A stretch of DNA of 64,000 nt, from contig NC_066568.1 of NCBI RefSeq assembly GCF_024679095.1, forward strand, positions 526,122 to 590,121, read 5' to 3'. Origin of the DNA: Eriocheir sinensis (taxonomy: Eukaryota > Arthropoda > Malacostraca > Decapoda > Varunidae). Made by a program: the position numbers and the translations under genes. The notes below the pieces were generated by a model, which was not told where the DNA came from, did not search any database, and was given only the letters and a program-made list of their open reading frames with translations. Positions 46,364 to 57,103 of this stretch are shown in pieces (within the stretch, counting starts at the first letter, position 1; each line of letters begins with the position of its first letter).

Positions 46364-47452
46364 CGTTTTTTTTTTTTTTTTTTTTTTCTTCTCGTGGTCA
46401 GGGTTGACCCAGGAGCTACGGGGTGAGGGACCGGCCGTGTACTCCGGGCGCCAGGCAGCGCAAGGCGAGACAGGCTGACGCCTGTTTCGAGTGGGCTGGT
46501 ACTGAGGGTACCGAGAGCCCGTTGGTGGGTGGTAGGCACCCCTATACTGCCTTCCATATGTGCAATCGCGAGCCATGTGTCCTACATACCCACAAGCATA
46601 ACATGTAGGTGGCGTGGGCGCGTTCCCATATGGGCGTGTAGGTGGCGCGGCGTGCCGTCCTCCCCTTTGGGGTATCGGGTAACGTGACTGGCCTGGAGGG
46701 CGTGGAGGACGGGCTTGTGAGACATGTTTGGGTCCGGATGCCTGGGTGGAACAGACGTTCAGCACTTTTATTTCTTTGGCGATATCGGCATCGGATAGCT
46801 TCGACTCTGGATAAGCTTTAATATACTCATACCCTTTCTTTAATACCTTCTGTGGGTCCCCCTTTTCTTCCTCCGTTAGGATGAGTAAGAGGGCCGGAGG
46901 GAAAGCCTCTCTGAGCCGTAAAGCGGTTATCTCAGTTAGCAAACTGGCATTGTCAGGCTTGAGAGCGATCAACTCGTCTCTCAATGTCTCCAGGCGGATG
47001 AGGAAGGTGCGGATGTTTTCTCCTGTCCGCCGTTTTGCCTCTCCCAATTCTTTCTGGAGGACCGAAAAGGTCCTTACTGTGGGAAAACCACGTAGGAAGT
47101 CTTCCTTTACTTTTTCCCAATCCTGTCCACATCTAGTGATACAACCGAGGAGATGATCGCGCGCTGCTCCCAGGGCATATTGTTTGGCTAACTCAATCTT
47201 TCCGGTAGTGTCCCAATTTGCCTGTGTCCGGCTTTCAATATCCTCTATCCATTTCTTTGCTAGCTTATGGCATGGGAGGTTTGGTGCTTTGCTACTTTTT
47301 TCTTCTCCACCACAAAAATATAAGACTCCCTGCACTCTACTAAAATCATTCAAGGTATGACGGCTAAGTAGCGTGACAAGATCATCATGGGCAAGGGTGA
47401 TCGATTTTCCATCTCCTTTGGTGGGGGGAGGGTTCTTGCCTTCGTCTGGCAT
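46352..47452 (-). CDS. Gag polyprotein with a CCHC zinc knuckle
   Basis: An intact 366-codon frame starting at ATG 47452. The central region has the capsid-like helical pattern of Ty3/gypsy Gag (WIEDIES near 47250 through RLETLRDEL near 47010). The C-terminus has Pro/Arg-rich sequence and CYACGYVGHMARDC near 46590-46550, a CCHC knuckle. The frame ends with a run of Lys from a 22-base A-run, then a stop. Gag would form the particle. Confidence 0.87.
   Translation of the reverse strand: MPDEGKNPPPTKGDGKSITLAHDDLVTLLSRHTLNDFSRVQGVLYFCGGEEKSSKAPNLPCHKLAKKWIEDIESRTQANWDTTGKIELAKQYALGAARDHLLGCITRCGQDWEKVKEDFLRGFPTVRTFSVLQKELGEAKRRTGENIRTFLIRLETLRDELIALKPDNASLLTEITALRLREAFPPALLLILTEEEKGDPQKVLKKGYEYIKAYPESKLSDADIAKEIKVLNVCSTQASGPKHVSQARPPRPPGQSRYPIPQRGGRHAAPPTRPYGNAPTPPTCYACGYVGHMARDCTYGRQYRGAYHPPTGSRYPQYQPTRNRRQPVSPCAAWRPEYTAGPSPRSSWVNPDHEKKKKKKKKTTPE
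46366..46387 (-). promoter_or_regulatory. 22-base A-run at the gag-protease junction, possible slippage site
   Basis: All three minus-strand frames read through the A-run; gag stops 3-4 codons after it while the protease frame stays open. Ribosomal or polymerase slippage on such a run could link gag to pro. It may also be a mutational expansion. Confidence 0.4.
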
Positions 47453-47569
47453 TTTTCAACTCTAAAGTCTTATTCCCGTAATTCCAAGAATAACTGTCTT
47501 CTCCCTCGCTTTCGGATGTGGACATACACCAGTACAATACCAATATAAACCAATATAAATTGCAAGTTT

Positions 47570-47636
47570 CACCACAAGTTTCACTACAAGTTTCACCACA
47601 AGTTTCACCACAAGTTTCACCACATGTTTCACCACC
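47570..47636 (-). repeat. 12-bp tandem repeat in the provirus leader
   Basis: Five to six copies of a CAAGTTTCACCA unit (plus-strand reading) lie between the primer-binding-like site and gag. Confidence 0.92.
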
Positions 47637-47652
47637 CCACACCTGACACCAA
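47636..47652 (-). promoter_or_regulatory. Candidate primer-binding site
   Basis: On the minus strand TGGTGTCAGGTGTGGGG starts one or two bases after the LTR end. A TGG start is expected opposite tRNA CCA ends; the tRNA is not identified. Confidence 0.55.
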
Positions 47653-48397
47653 TGTTGTAACCCGTAATCCGGGTCACACAGGGGAGACGACACACTGTTT
47701 GTACTAGTGACACTTGACTTAAAATTCTGGTACTTTAGGAGTATTTAAAGGAGTTCGTAAATGGGGTGATGAAACGGTGTCGCCTTTCTTATATGTATTT
47801 TATTCTACCTTAATACTACTTAATATTACAAAGGGTAATAATATTGTTTAAACCAGCGACTGGCTTACGAGACTCAATGAGTCTTCAGGTTTTCTTTCAC
47901 TATTGGTTACTGACGTTAGCAATGGTATAATATTGAGTAAAAACTCACACAATAAAGTATCATAGAAATATAATCCTAAGTAAAACTAAGATAATAGAAC
48001 ACAATAGATATGTTAGATACGCTTTCCTCTATGGTACCACATTACTCCATACTCACAGTAGCAACGATGAATGTTCTACCCATGTTGTCTAGGGAAGGAC
48101 AACTGAGTGTCCAGCAACGAACAGAGTGCTGGTTGATCTGAGGTCAAGCCTGAATAAATGCTTCTTATATAGGCAGACATACATACAGACATCACGAGGG
48201 TAATGCGTCAGGCGTGTGAGTCATACATCAAACTCACACCGAGCTCATACAATAATCTACCTAACCGACATGCTTAATTCACGCGGTGACGCAGCTTTGT
48301 TTTCATAACATTTTGTTCCGCGGTTGATCGTGTTTTGGCCGCGGTTGATTGTGTTTTGGCTTAGAGAGATAAGCGGGTGCGTTAATGGGCAATTACA
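47653..48397 (-). mobile_element. 5' LTR of the Ty3/gypsy provirus (outer edge tentative)
   Basis: On the minus strand the LTR ends GGTTACAACA at 47653 next to the primer site. An outer start at TGTAATTGCCC (48397) gives TG...CA ends. A TATATAAG box lies at 48171-48164. Because the 3' LTR is absent, the outer edge cannot be confirmed. A CCGCGGTTGATyGTGTTTTGG repeat occurs twice in the U3 part at ~48315-48360. Confidence 0.55.
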
Positions 48398-48551
48398 ATT
48401 GTGTATAGGTTGGTAAATGAACAGTGCGTGTGGGGACAATCATGTCTTGGAGTCCGTGTTGTGTTTTAGCGGTCGATACCGCTGTTGTCATCGGAAAATA
48501 TTGCCGGTGAAGATGATGATGACACGAGTGGTGTCGCAGCCCTCGGGGCAC

Positions 48552-48571
48552 CACAGTAGTAGTAGTAGTAA

Positions 48572-48606
<35 letters not shown>

Positions 48607-48765
48607 ATAGTAGTAGTAGTAGTAGTAGCAGTAGTAGTAGCAGTAGTAGTAGTAGTAGTAGTAGTAGTAATAGTAGTAGTAGTCGTAGTAGTAGTAGTCG
48701 TAGTAGTAGTAGTCGTAGTAGTAGTAATAGTAATAGTAGTAGTAGTAGTAGTAGTGGTGATGTTT
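48552..48765. repeat. (AGT)n microsatellite
   Basis: AGT units with regular CGT, AAT and GCA variants. Confidence 0.96.
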
Positions 48766-49142
48766 ACTAGTGAAAAGGATGGAGGAAGGATGGAACGGCT
48801 TAACTTTTGCATCAGCTCTCAGGAAGACAAGGCAGAAGATCAGAGGGGAGTGATGGATCAGTGTTGGGTGGTGAGGTTACTTGATCCTCTTGCCACTCCG
48901 GAATGCGTTTAAGATGTAAAAAGTAGGGAACAAAGACAAAGAAAAGGAGCTGATTTAGAGTTTACCAAGGAAAGGGACGGGCGAGTGAAGATACTGAACG
49001 ACGCATGTGAACATGAAGACACGAAGCAATAAGAAGTCAGTCAGTACATAGAGAAACGAAATACGGTGACAGATACACAAACAGACAAGAAGCATCCGGT
49101 GCTGAGTTTGGAAACGCGCTGACCTTTATCGCTACAAAGAAC
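48766..49142. other. Unassigned sequence
   Basis: No gene or repeat recognised. Confidence 0.45.
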
Positions 49143-49990
49143 CAACACCAACACCATCAACAGCCCCCCCCGCCACCACCACTGCTCCCGCCACCACCAT
49201 TGCCCCCACCCCATCAACAGCCCCCCCGCCACCACCACTGCTCCCGCCACCACCATTGCCCCCACCCCATCAACAGCTCCCTCGCCACCACCACTGCTCC
49301 CGCCATCACCATTGCCCCCACCCCATCAACAGCCCCCCCGCCACCACCACTGCTCCCGCCACCACCATTGCCCCCACCCCATCAACAGCCCCCTGCCACC
49401 ACCACTGCTGCCACCACCATTGCCCCACCCCATCAACAGCCCCCTGCCACCACCACCACTGCTCCGCCACCACCATTGCCCCACCCCATCAACAGCCCCT
49501 GCCACCACCACTGCTCCTGCCACCACCATTGCCCCACGCCATCAACAGCCCCCCCGCCACCACCACTGCTCCCGCCACCACCATTGCCCCCCCCCATACA
49601 ACTGCCCCCCCGACACCACCAATTCTCCCGCAACCACCATTGCCCCCACCCCATCAACAGCCCCCCCGCCACCACCACTGCTCCCGCCACCACCATTGCC
49701 CCCACCCCATCAACAGCCCCCCCGCCACCACCACTGCTCCCGCCCCCACCATTGCCCCCACCCCATCAACAGCCCCCTGCCACCACCACTGCTCCCACCA
49801 CCATTGCCCCACCCCATCAACAGCTCCTCACCACCACTGCTCTGCCATCACCATTGCCCCCACCCCATCAACAGCCCTGCCACCACCACTGCTCCCGCCA
49901 TCACCATTGCCCCCACCCCATCAACAGCCCCCCCGCCACCACCACTGCTCCCGCCACCACCATTGCCCCCACCACCACCATTACTACTAG
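49143..49990. repeat. 56-bp minisatellite, about 14-15 copies
   Basis: The unit contains ACCCCATCAACAGCCCCC, then CCACCACCACTGCTCCCGCC and ACCACCATTGCC. Copies are 49-57 bp long. Because 56 is not divisible by three and the units lack stops, all three plus frames stay open for ~240-280 codons; these Pro/His/Thr-rich frames are not evidence of genes. Confidence 0.95.
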
Positions 49991-50620
<630 letters not shown>

Positions 50621-50721
50621 CACTGCCATCCCCCCACCACCACCACCACTGCATCCCTCCTTCCCTCCCCTGCATCCTTACCACCACGATCGCTGTCACC
50701 ACCAAAACCACTGTCATCACC

Positions 50722-50723
<2 letters not shown>

Positions 50724-50775
<52 letters not shown>

Positions 50776-50802
50776 AAAGGAGAGAGAGAAATTATATGGC
50801 GT

Positions 50803-50861
<59 letters not shown>
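50724..50861. repeat. Two (GA)n arrays flanking a 33-bp unique unit
   Basis: GA at 50724-50771 and 50805-50861. Between them lies a unit containing AAATTATATGGCGTCAAG. A close relative of the unit lies at 53194-53224 between two more GA arrays. Confidence 0.95.
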
Positions 50862-50863
<2 letters not shown>

Positions 50864-52604
50864 CACAGCATGACGTCTCCGCCCTCACCACTGTCCTCAA
50901 TACCGTCCAGCAGCAACACGTCCCCCACCGCACCTATTCAACCATCCCAAAAGACCAGCCTTGGTTCGGGTACAGGTGCCGTGTTGCAGCCGAAAGGAAA
51001 CACAAGGCTTGGACACGATATAAAAGACACCCCACGCAGGAAAATAAGGCCCAACACAGACGAGCCTGCAAAAATATGACGAGGACAGCAAAGTGGGCAA
51101 AAGAAAGGTGGGATGCCGACAGGAGGAGAAAGCTGTCCTCTAACCAAACCGACCCGAAACAGTGGTGGGGGCTGGTGAAGGAAGGCCTTACCCCCCAGGA
51201 ACGTATCCCGCCCCTGAGGAAACCTGACGGAGACCTGGCCATCACCAGCCGGGAAAAGGCTGACCTGCTGGCCTGTCACTTCAGTCAAAAGATGACAACC
51301 CAGAAACCAGACAGGCAGCCGCCCACCCATACCCAACTCATCGCCTCAAGACTAGAGAATGTGCTAATCTCTGAGGACGCTGTCAGGAGACATCTGAGGG
51401 GCGTCAACACCACGAAGGCGCCAGGCCCTGACAGCGTGAGTCCATATTTACTGCGGCGATGCTCCGATGAGCTCACCAGCCCCCTCGCCCAGATCTTCCG
51501 GCGATGCCTGCAGAGCGGGGTGTGGCCTGCACAGTGGAAGGAGGCCAGAGTCACACCCGTACACAAGAAAAAATCCAGGTCCGAGCCAGGCAATTACAGG
51601 CCAATATCACTCCTCCCAATCATCAGCAAGATATTTGAGAGGATCATCGGGGAGCAATTGACATCCTTCCTCGAGGAAAACCACCTGCAGTTACCGAAGC
51701 AGTTTGGTTTTCGGAAGGGCCGCTCTACCTCAGACCTCCTCCTTCTCCTCTCAAAGTCCTGGCATGACGCCCTTGATGACGGCCACCCCTCTCTCGTGAT
51801 TGCCCTGGATATAGCTGGCGCGTTCGACTCCGTTTGGCACCGCGGTCTGACGGCGAAGCTACAGCAACTAGGCATCACGGGGGACCTGCTGCGCCTGCTC
51901 TCAAACTACCTGTTAGCCAGGAGCCTCCGCGTAGCAGTCAACGGAAGCACCTCGACCAGCTTCCCGGTAGAGGCCTCCGTTCCACAGGGGTCCGTCCTTG
52001 GACCTATTCTGTGGAACATACACTTTAACGAACTCCTGCAAACCATCCCGGCAGCAAGCGCCTACGCCGACGACTGCACCCTCTCCAGAACATACAAGAG
52101 GGAGGAAGCCCAGGACGTGATAGAGTCCGTCAACAGACAGTTGGCAGACATAATGGCCTGGGGAAAGAGGTGGCAAGTCAGGTTTGCCCCTGACAAAACC
52201 CAGGCCATGGTAATATCACGTTCTCGGAAGGACGCGAGGCAACTCCACGGCAGGCTGAAATTCGGGAACGACACCATCCCTCTTCAGGCCAGCGTCGACA
52301 TCCTGGGCGTGGAGGTGGACTCCCAGCTGCAGTTCGACCGTCACCTTGAAAGGGTGGCGCATAAAGCCTCCCAGAAGGTGAACCTCCTGCGCCGTATGAA
52401 GAACCTCCTCGATGCTGAAGGCCTGAACACCCTCTATAAGGCACAAGTCCGTCCAGTGATGGAGAATGCACCGCTCACCTGGATGGCCAGCGCCCACTGC
52501 CACCTCAACCTGCTAGACAAGGTGCAGAGGAGGGCTGAACGCCTCATCAACGGCACCCAGCACCACCGACCGAGCCAGTGGGAGAGACAGCGACAACACC
52601 ATCG

Positions 52605-52638
<34 letters not shown>

Positions 52639-52986
52639 CCACACGAGGGACGGGCAAGACCAGCCACGAACCAGCTGAACAGCCTGGAGCACCGTCGCCG
52701 CGTCGCTGCCCTGACGGTGCTACACAAGGCACAAGTGGGCCTAGTGCCCCACCTGACGGACCTGAGGGCTACCTGGAGGAGGCCTGAGCGCAGCACGAGA
52801 ACGGTGCTGAGCAACGCCTCCCTCCTGGAAGTGCCAATGACCCGCTCCAATACCCACCAACGTGCCTTCTCCATCGCAGCGGTGGTGTGGTGGAACAACC
52901 TCACTGCTGATGTGGACGTGATACAACTGTCCACTCAGCAGATGAAGGTTGCGTCCCACAGGTGGCTACTCCTACACCCACCGTAA
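50862..52986 (+). CDS. Family Y ORF2 C-terminal part: linker and intact reverse transcriptase
   Basis: The open frame formally starts at an ATG at 50722, but its first ~45 codons are GA-array Arg/Glu and not element sequence. Real sequence starts at 50862. It has PGPDSVSPYLLRR near 51421, NYRPISLLPIISKIFERI near 51592, QFGFRKGRSTSDLLLLLS near 51700, ALDIAGAFDSVWH near 51804 (catalytic Asp), SVPQGSVLGPILWN near 51978, the catalytic YADD near 52062, and a thumb with EHRRRVAALTVLHKAQ near 52690. A CAA array at 52603-52640 inserts polyglutamine between thumb blocks where copy Y2 has none, an in-frame microsatellite gain. Confidence 0.9.
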
Positions 52987-53146
52987 AAAGCGTAAATGTA
53001 AACGCTTGCAAATAATTTACAAACATGTATATAAATGTAACCTCGGCAGAAGCTTTTAAATAGCTCCCCAACGGTCGGGGGAACTTTAGCATAGATAAAT
53101 ATTATTGCCATGTGCTAATGTACTGAACATGTTTAAATAAAAAAAT

Positions 53147-53151
<5 letters not shown>
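50862..53151 (+). mobile_element. Family Y Jockey-like LINE (copy Y3), bracketed by GA arrays
   Basis: 5'-truncated in the EN-RT linker exactly at (GA)n. The RT is intact and the 3' untranslated region ends TTTAAATAAAAAAATAAAA followed by (GA)n at 53152. There is no frameshift in the retained part, so this is one of the youngest copies in the window. Confidence 0.92.
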
Positions 53152-53198
<47 letters not shown>

Positions 53199-53222
53199 GG
53201 TGAGAGAGAAAGGATATGGCGT

Positions 53223-53271
<49 letters not shown>
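53152..53271. repeat. Two (GA)n arrays flanking a second copy of the 33-bp unit
   Basis: GA at 53152-53193 and 53225-53271, with a middle unit containing GGATATGGCGTCAAG. Confidence 0.95.
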
Positions 53272-53275
<4 letters not shown>

Positions 53276-54438
53276 AAGGTCATCTCCGCCAATGTACGTG
53301 GTCTCCGAACGAACATCGGAGACCTGACCCACAACTGTGCCCTTCGGCATAGTGCCGACATAGTTGTGGTGACGGAGACCTGGCTGAACATTGAAGTGGA
53401 GCCCACGTTTGGCAAGATGCGTGGCTACACTCACTGGGCCAGGAGGGACCGACACGAGCGAGCAGGAGGCGGAGTGGCTGTCTGCTTCAAGGAAGGACTA
53501 CAGGCCCAGCACCTCGACGTGGACACGCCTCCCCAGATGGATGTAATGTTCTTCCGGGTTGTGCTGGCTGACCGCTCTGCCCTCCTGCTGTGCGCTATGT
53601 ACCGCCCGCCACGACAATGGCCTGCCTCGCTCCGGTACCGCACTGAGTCCCTGGACGACCTGCTAGTGGCGCACAGCTGCAGGCACGTCCTACTGGTGGG
53701 CGACCTCAACCACCACTTGGAACAGAACGCCTACGAATCCCTCTTGGCGATGCAGGGCCTGACGGACCACGTAACCTTCCCTTCTCACGAGCTGGGCGGG
53801 ACGCTGGACCCCGTCATCTCCGACCTCCAGGAGGACATTCTACGCTGTCACCAGCTGGGACTCGTGGACAGCTCCGACCACCATGCTGTCTTGACCCTGG
53901 TAGATGTGGGGGTGGCTCGGGACGAGGCCACCGCCCGCACGATCTGGCTGTGGGATAAGGCTGACAGTGACTGAACCTCCTTACGCCGTGACCTGAGCCA
54001 CACGGCGTGGCCTCCTGTGCTGCAAGGCGGGGCGGAGAGCATGACACAAGCCCTCACCTCCCGACTCTTGGCCCTCCAGAGGCGACATGTGCCCCACCGA
54101 GAGTTTACCACCAGACCAGCGGATCAACCATGGTTTGGTTACCGCTGCCGTGTTGCTGCTGACGCTAAGTATTCAGCGTGGCTCCGCTACAAGCGGAACC
54201 CGACTCGGCGCAACAAGGTCCTGCACCGTGCGGCCTGCAGGAGGATGGTGGTGGCCAGCGAGTGGGCCATAAGGAAGTGGGAGGAAGACATGAGGCGCAA
54301 GCTGTGTGGAGCAGGGGTAGGAAATAAGACCTGGTGGTCCCTCGTCAAGGAGAGGCAGGGGATCAGCCGCCAGTACGCGATTCCTCCTCTCTCAAGACAA
54401 AATGGAACAGTGGCCACCAGCAGCAAGGAGAAAGCACA
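53272..54438 (+). mobile_element. Family Y LINE, 5' half (copy Y4a)
   Basis: Endonuclease half of a Y copy, with (GA)n at the 5' edge. It is interrupted at 54438 after AAAGCACA; the other half resumes at 61545 with AAAGCCCA. Confidence 0.92.
53272..54438 (+). pseudogene. Family Y endonuclease and linker (copy Y4a)
   Basis: SANVRGLRTNIGDL near 53287, VTETWLNIEVEP near 53371 (catalytic Glu), a AGGGVAVCFKE block near 53465, AMYRPPRQW near 53595, LVGDLNHHLEQ near 53694 and SSDHHAVLTL near 53873 (catalytic SDH). A TGA at 53972 ends the first frame. The linker continues from 54017 through PWFGYRCRVAADAK near 54130 and KTWWSLVKERQG near 54327 to 54438, where the 7.1-kb element begins. Confidence 0.88.
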
Positions 54439-54529
54439 GTAGTAACAAATGTACGGAAGTGGGGGTAACCTCAGTGGGGGGGTGACGGGAGTGGGGTTGG
54501 GGGGGGTCAGCGGGGGGGTGACGGAAGAG
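54439..54529 (+). repeat. Left terminal inverted repeat of the 7.1-kb element
   Basis: 91 bp; pairs with 61455-61544. It contains repeated GGGTGACGG words. Confidence 0.85.
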
Positions 54530-54702
54530 AGACAAGTCCAGTGTCTCATTTCCCTTTTAGAATAACTTGGTAGCGTGCTGCCGCCTCGCCCCCCGTCCCG
54601 CCCCGCCCCGGCCCGCGCAATCCTGTCGCATCCTGTCGTCGCACGATGTCGCCGCAGCGCCCAAGTTATTCTAAAAGAGAAATGAGACACTGGATTTGTC
54701 TA
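54530..54702. mobile_element. Palindromic MITE-like element (173 bp) with ~41-bp inverted ends
   Basis: AGACAAGTCCAGTGTCTCAT at the left faces its complement ATGAGACACTGGATTTGTCT at the right, with pairing to the AATAACTTGG/CCAAGTTATT words and a GC-rich loop of ~90 bp. No clear target duplication. It sits exactly at the inner edge of the left terminal repeat. Confidence 0.8.
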
Positions 54703-55213
54703 CTATGAACCGGACATGATATTGTTCTTAAATAGTTATGCTCTTGACCCCAAATTATACTCTGATCATTTTAATTATATTGCTTACCCTGGGCTTAGTA
54801 TATATAAAAATGCATTTCGACTTCAAAGCACGCGAAGCGATGTGTGTGTGTGTGTGAGGCTTATGCCATGTACTTTGCCTATAATGTTTCCCACTTTGGT
54901 GTAAGAGAAACTCTTGAAAAAAATATGTATGGAGTTTTCCAAGATCGAATATTCGAGGAATGATGAACACGTGATGAGATTCGCTTACAGCAAGTTCATA
55001 ATGCCCGTATGACATCAAACATTTAACACGTGTTCATAAAAAGTAAGTATTGACTTTATTGACTTTTTCATATTGAAGTGTATTACATTCCATGAAGCTA
55101 TTCTCACCATAAATAATTTTCTAGTTCCTTTATCGTGGTTTGTATAACACGCTTAAATCAGTGGTCTGCCTCCATACAGGACCTCACTCGTCGCCACCAC
55201 TACCCCAGTGCTA
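54703..55213. other. Unassigned interior of the 7.1-kb element
   Basis: AT-rich, with short open frames on both strands that show no motif. A CCCCG-rich tract at 55211-55246 precedes the polymerase remnant. Confidence 0.45.
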
Positions 55214-56775
55214 ACGCCCCGCCCCCGCCCCGCCCCGCCCCGCCGCGTTCATCAGGAATCGACCAAAAATGCTGTTTGAAATACACTTGATTGCAGTTTT
55301 CTTGATAGGGCAAGTAGCACTTTTGCGGGCTTCTATGTTATCCTGAATGAAGTCCGCAAGAAAGTGCTTTTGCTTAAACATGTAAATAGCATGCACTTTT
55401 TTAACAACCCGGCCTAGTTGAATAAGCAGTTTAAGGAGGGACAGAGCAAACAGCATTTTCTCCTGAGCAGCATGTGTTCCAATCAGTTTTATGTTCTTAC
55501 ACGGTACTGGACGGTTTTCTTCTTCATACCATTCGTGTGCGGCTGACGATATATCTCTATTGATGATATTGTGTCTTCTGATGGTCAGTGGGAGGTCATC
55601 CGTTTTCTCAATGACTTCACGTGAGACAGCCTCAGTATCGCACAGAATGAGGTATGCAAAATCGCCATCGGTTGCTTGATTGACCTAGCTCCCCTCTCGC
55701 TCAAAAAACAGTGCATTTCTGTCTCATCTAGTTTTCTCATATCTCCACATGGTAAGTTCTCTTGCACTACAGTGGGATAAAGACTGTTGAAGTCAAGATA
55801 TGAAAGGAAAGTGTTTCTATCATGTTTTGGATTAAACTGAGGGTTCGTGTAGATGTTATTGGTGCGTACAAAACGACGCACAACACTTGTGTAGCCCCCA
55901 CGCACATTTATTTGAATGCAATGATATATGTCTGGGCTACTAAGCACCTCTAATTCCTGCTGTGTTTTTAACAGAAAAGAGTCATAGGCAAATCCTGGCA
56001 GGCTAACATAATTTACAATATCCAACCTCCACTGGGTTTTCAAAATACCTCGCCACTCTAGGAAGACATCACATAGAAGGCCAACATCCACTTTTACATA
56101 AAGCAACAAATAGTCCATCAGGCTCTGACACCCAGCTACTTTCCAAACATTCTGAGCATGTTTATAATTACTTTCGGAAAGTTCTGCTTCTTGAAGCGAA
56201 TTGAAAAAATCTTCGCGGGATGGAAGACGTGTCTCAGAAAGTCGTTCCATCGAATCCATATAGTCATAACAAAACACCTGCTTTCCCTTGATCAATAATG
56301 GCAACGCAGGTGCTGGCACATCTTTCAACATCTGTTATGTGTATATGGGTTCGTTCCCATTGCTGATGAATTGGTTCGCTAAAGCCGCGAGTGAACCAGA
56401 CATAAAGACATACGAGTCAATAAATCTCAAGTCATTTATGATGACTTCATGGTATTTGTGAACTGAATGTTTTGGTCTTAGTTTGATTTTCAAAGCCAGG
56501 TAACGTTAATTCACGCGGGATTAACGTCATGTCGTAATCCGCATTATGTGCAATGAGAGTGAGCTGCAATTTGTGATTTTTTTCATTTGAAGGTTGCATC
56601 TATTACAATAAGCTCCAATGTAATTGTTTCCTGATTTTTCATGGTCATGATGTTTTACTCCTTTACCTTTTAAAACCCGTATTTACAGAGAAGACAGTGA
56701 GTTTGTTCATTGTGACGTGCCGTATCTTCATCGGTCATATTGATTTTATTGTAGCCTTTAGAAAATTTTAACTTC
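55214..56775 (-). pseudogene. Protein-primed type-B DNA polymerase, partial and frameshifted
   Basis: Read on the minus strand. Near 56740-56610 there are Cys-x2-Cys and HDHD-like Cys/His residues, and near 56560-56530 the Exo block HNADYD. Then LRFIDSYVFM near 56430-56400 and YVKVDVGLL near 56095-56070 (Exo III Tyr/Asp), polymerase motif A DFNSLYPTV near 55795-55770, KKVHAIYMFKQKHF near 55400 and the motif B region KTAIKCISNSIFGR near 55290-55250. Motif C (DTD type) is absent and the N-terminal domain is lost. Frameshifts lie near 56610, 56475, 56335 and 55675. Such polymerases occur in Polinton/Maverick transposons, linear plasmids and adenovirus-like agents. Confidence 0.85.
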
Positions 56776-56782
56776 TTCCAGG

Positions 56783-57103
56783 AGTGTGGGTTCAGCTAAT
56801 GTAAGTTCATTCTATATTCAAAACAGTGTGAGTTCAGCTAATGTAAGTTCGTTCTATATTCAAAACAGTGTGAGTTCAGCTAATGTAAGTTCGTTCTTTA
56901 TACAAAACAGTGTGAGTTCAGCTAATGTAAGTTCGTTCTATGATCAAAACAGTGTGAGTTCAGCTAATGTAAGTTCGTTCTATATACAAAACAGTGTGAG
57001 TTCAGCTAATGAAAGTTCGTTTTATGATCAAAACAGTGTGAGTTCAGCTAATGTAAGTTCGTTCTATATACAAAACAGTGTGAGTTCAGCTAATGTATGT
57101 ACC
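56783..57103 (+). repeat. 42-bp minisatellite, about 7.5 copies, reading as a 14-residue repeat
   Basis: Unit: CAGTGTGAGTTCAGCTAATG then TAAGTTCGTTCTATATTCAAAA. It encodes a 14-residue unit (NSVSSANVSSFYIQ) without stops. Units differ at one or two sites, such as ATA/ATT and GAT variants. Confidence 0.95.

Larger units (their letters stand above)
41076..48397 (-). mobile_element. Ty3/gypsy env-bearing (errantivirus-like) provirus lacking its 3' LTR
   Basis: Order on the minus strand: 5' LTR (~48397-47653), primer-binding-like site, repeat leader, gag, protease, RT, RNase H, integrase and an envelope gene with a furin-type site. The end after env, including polypurine tract and 3' LTR, is absent and replaced by AGT/GTT repeats. 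Frameshifts in pol and env, and a deletion in integrase, show it is inactive. Confidence 0.9.

Noticed and set aside
50722..50861. Arg/Glu-repeat protein segments across GA and CT arrays (here and at 11439, 20832, 21379, 31723, 39839, 50256, 63403)
   Set aside because: They are translations of dinucleotide repeats, open in several frames and on both strands; no independent coding evidence.
56783..57103. CRISPR array
   Set aside because: The 42-bp units are contiguous without unique spacers, so it is a minisatellite.
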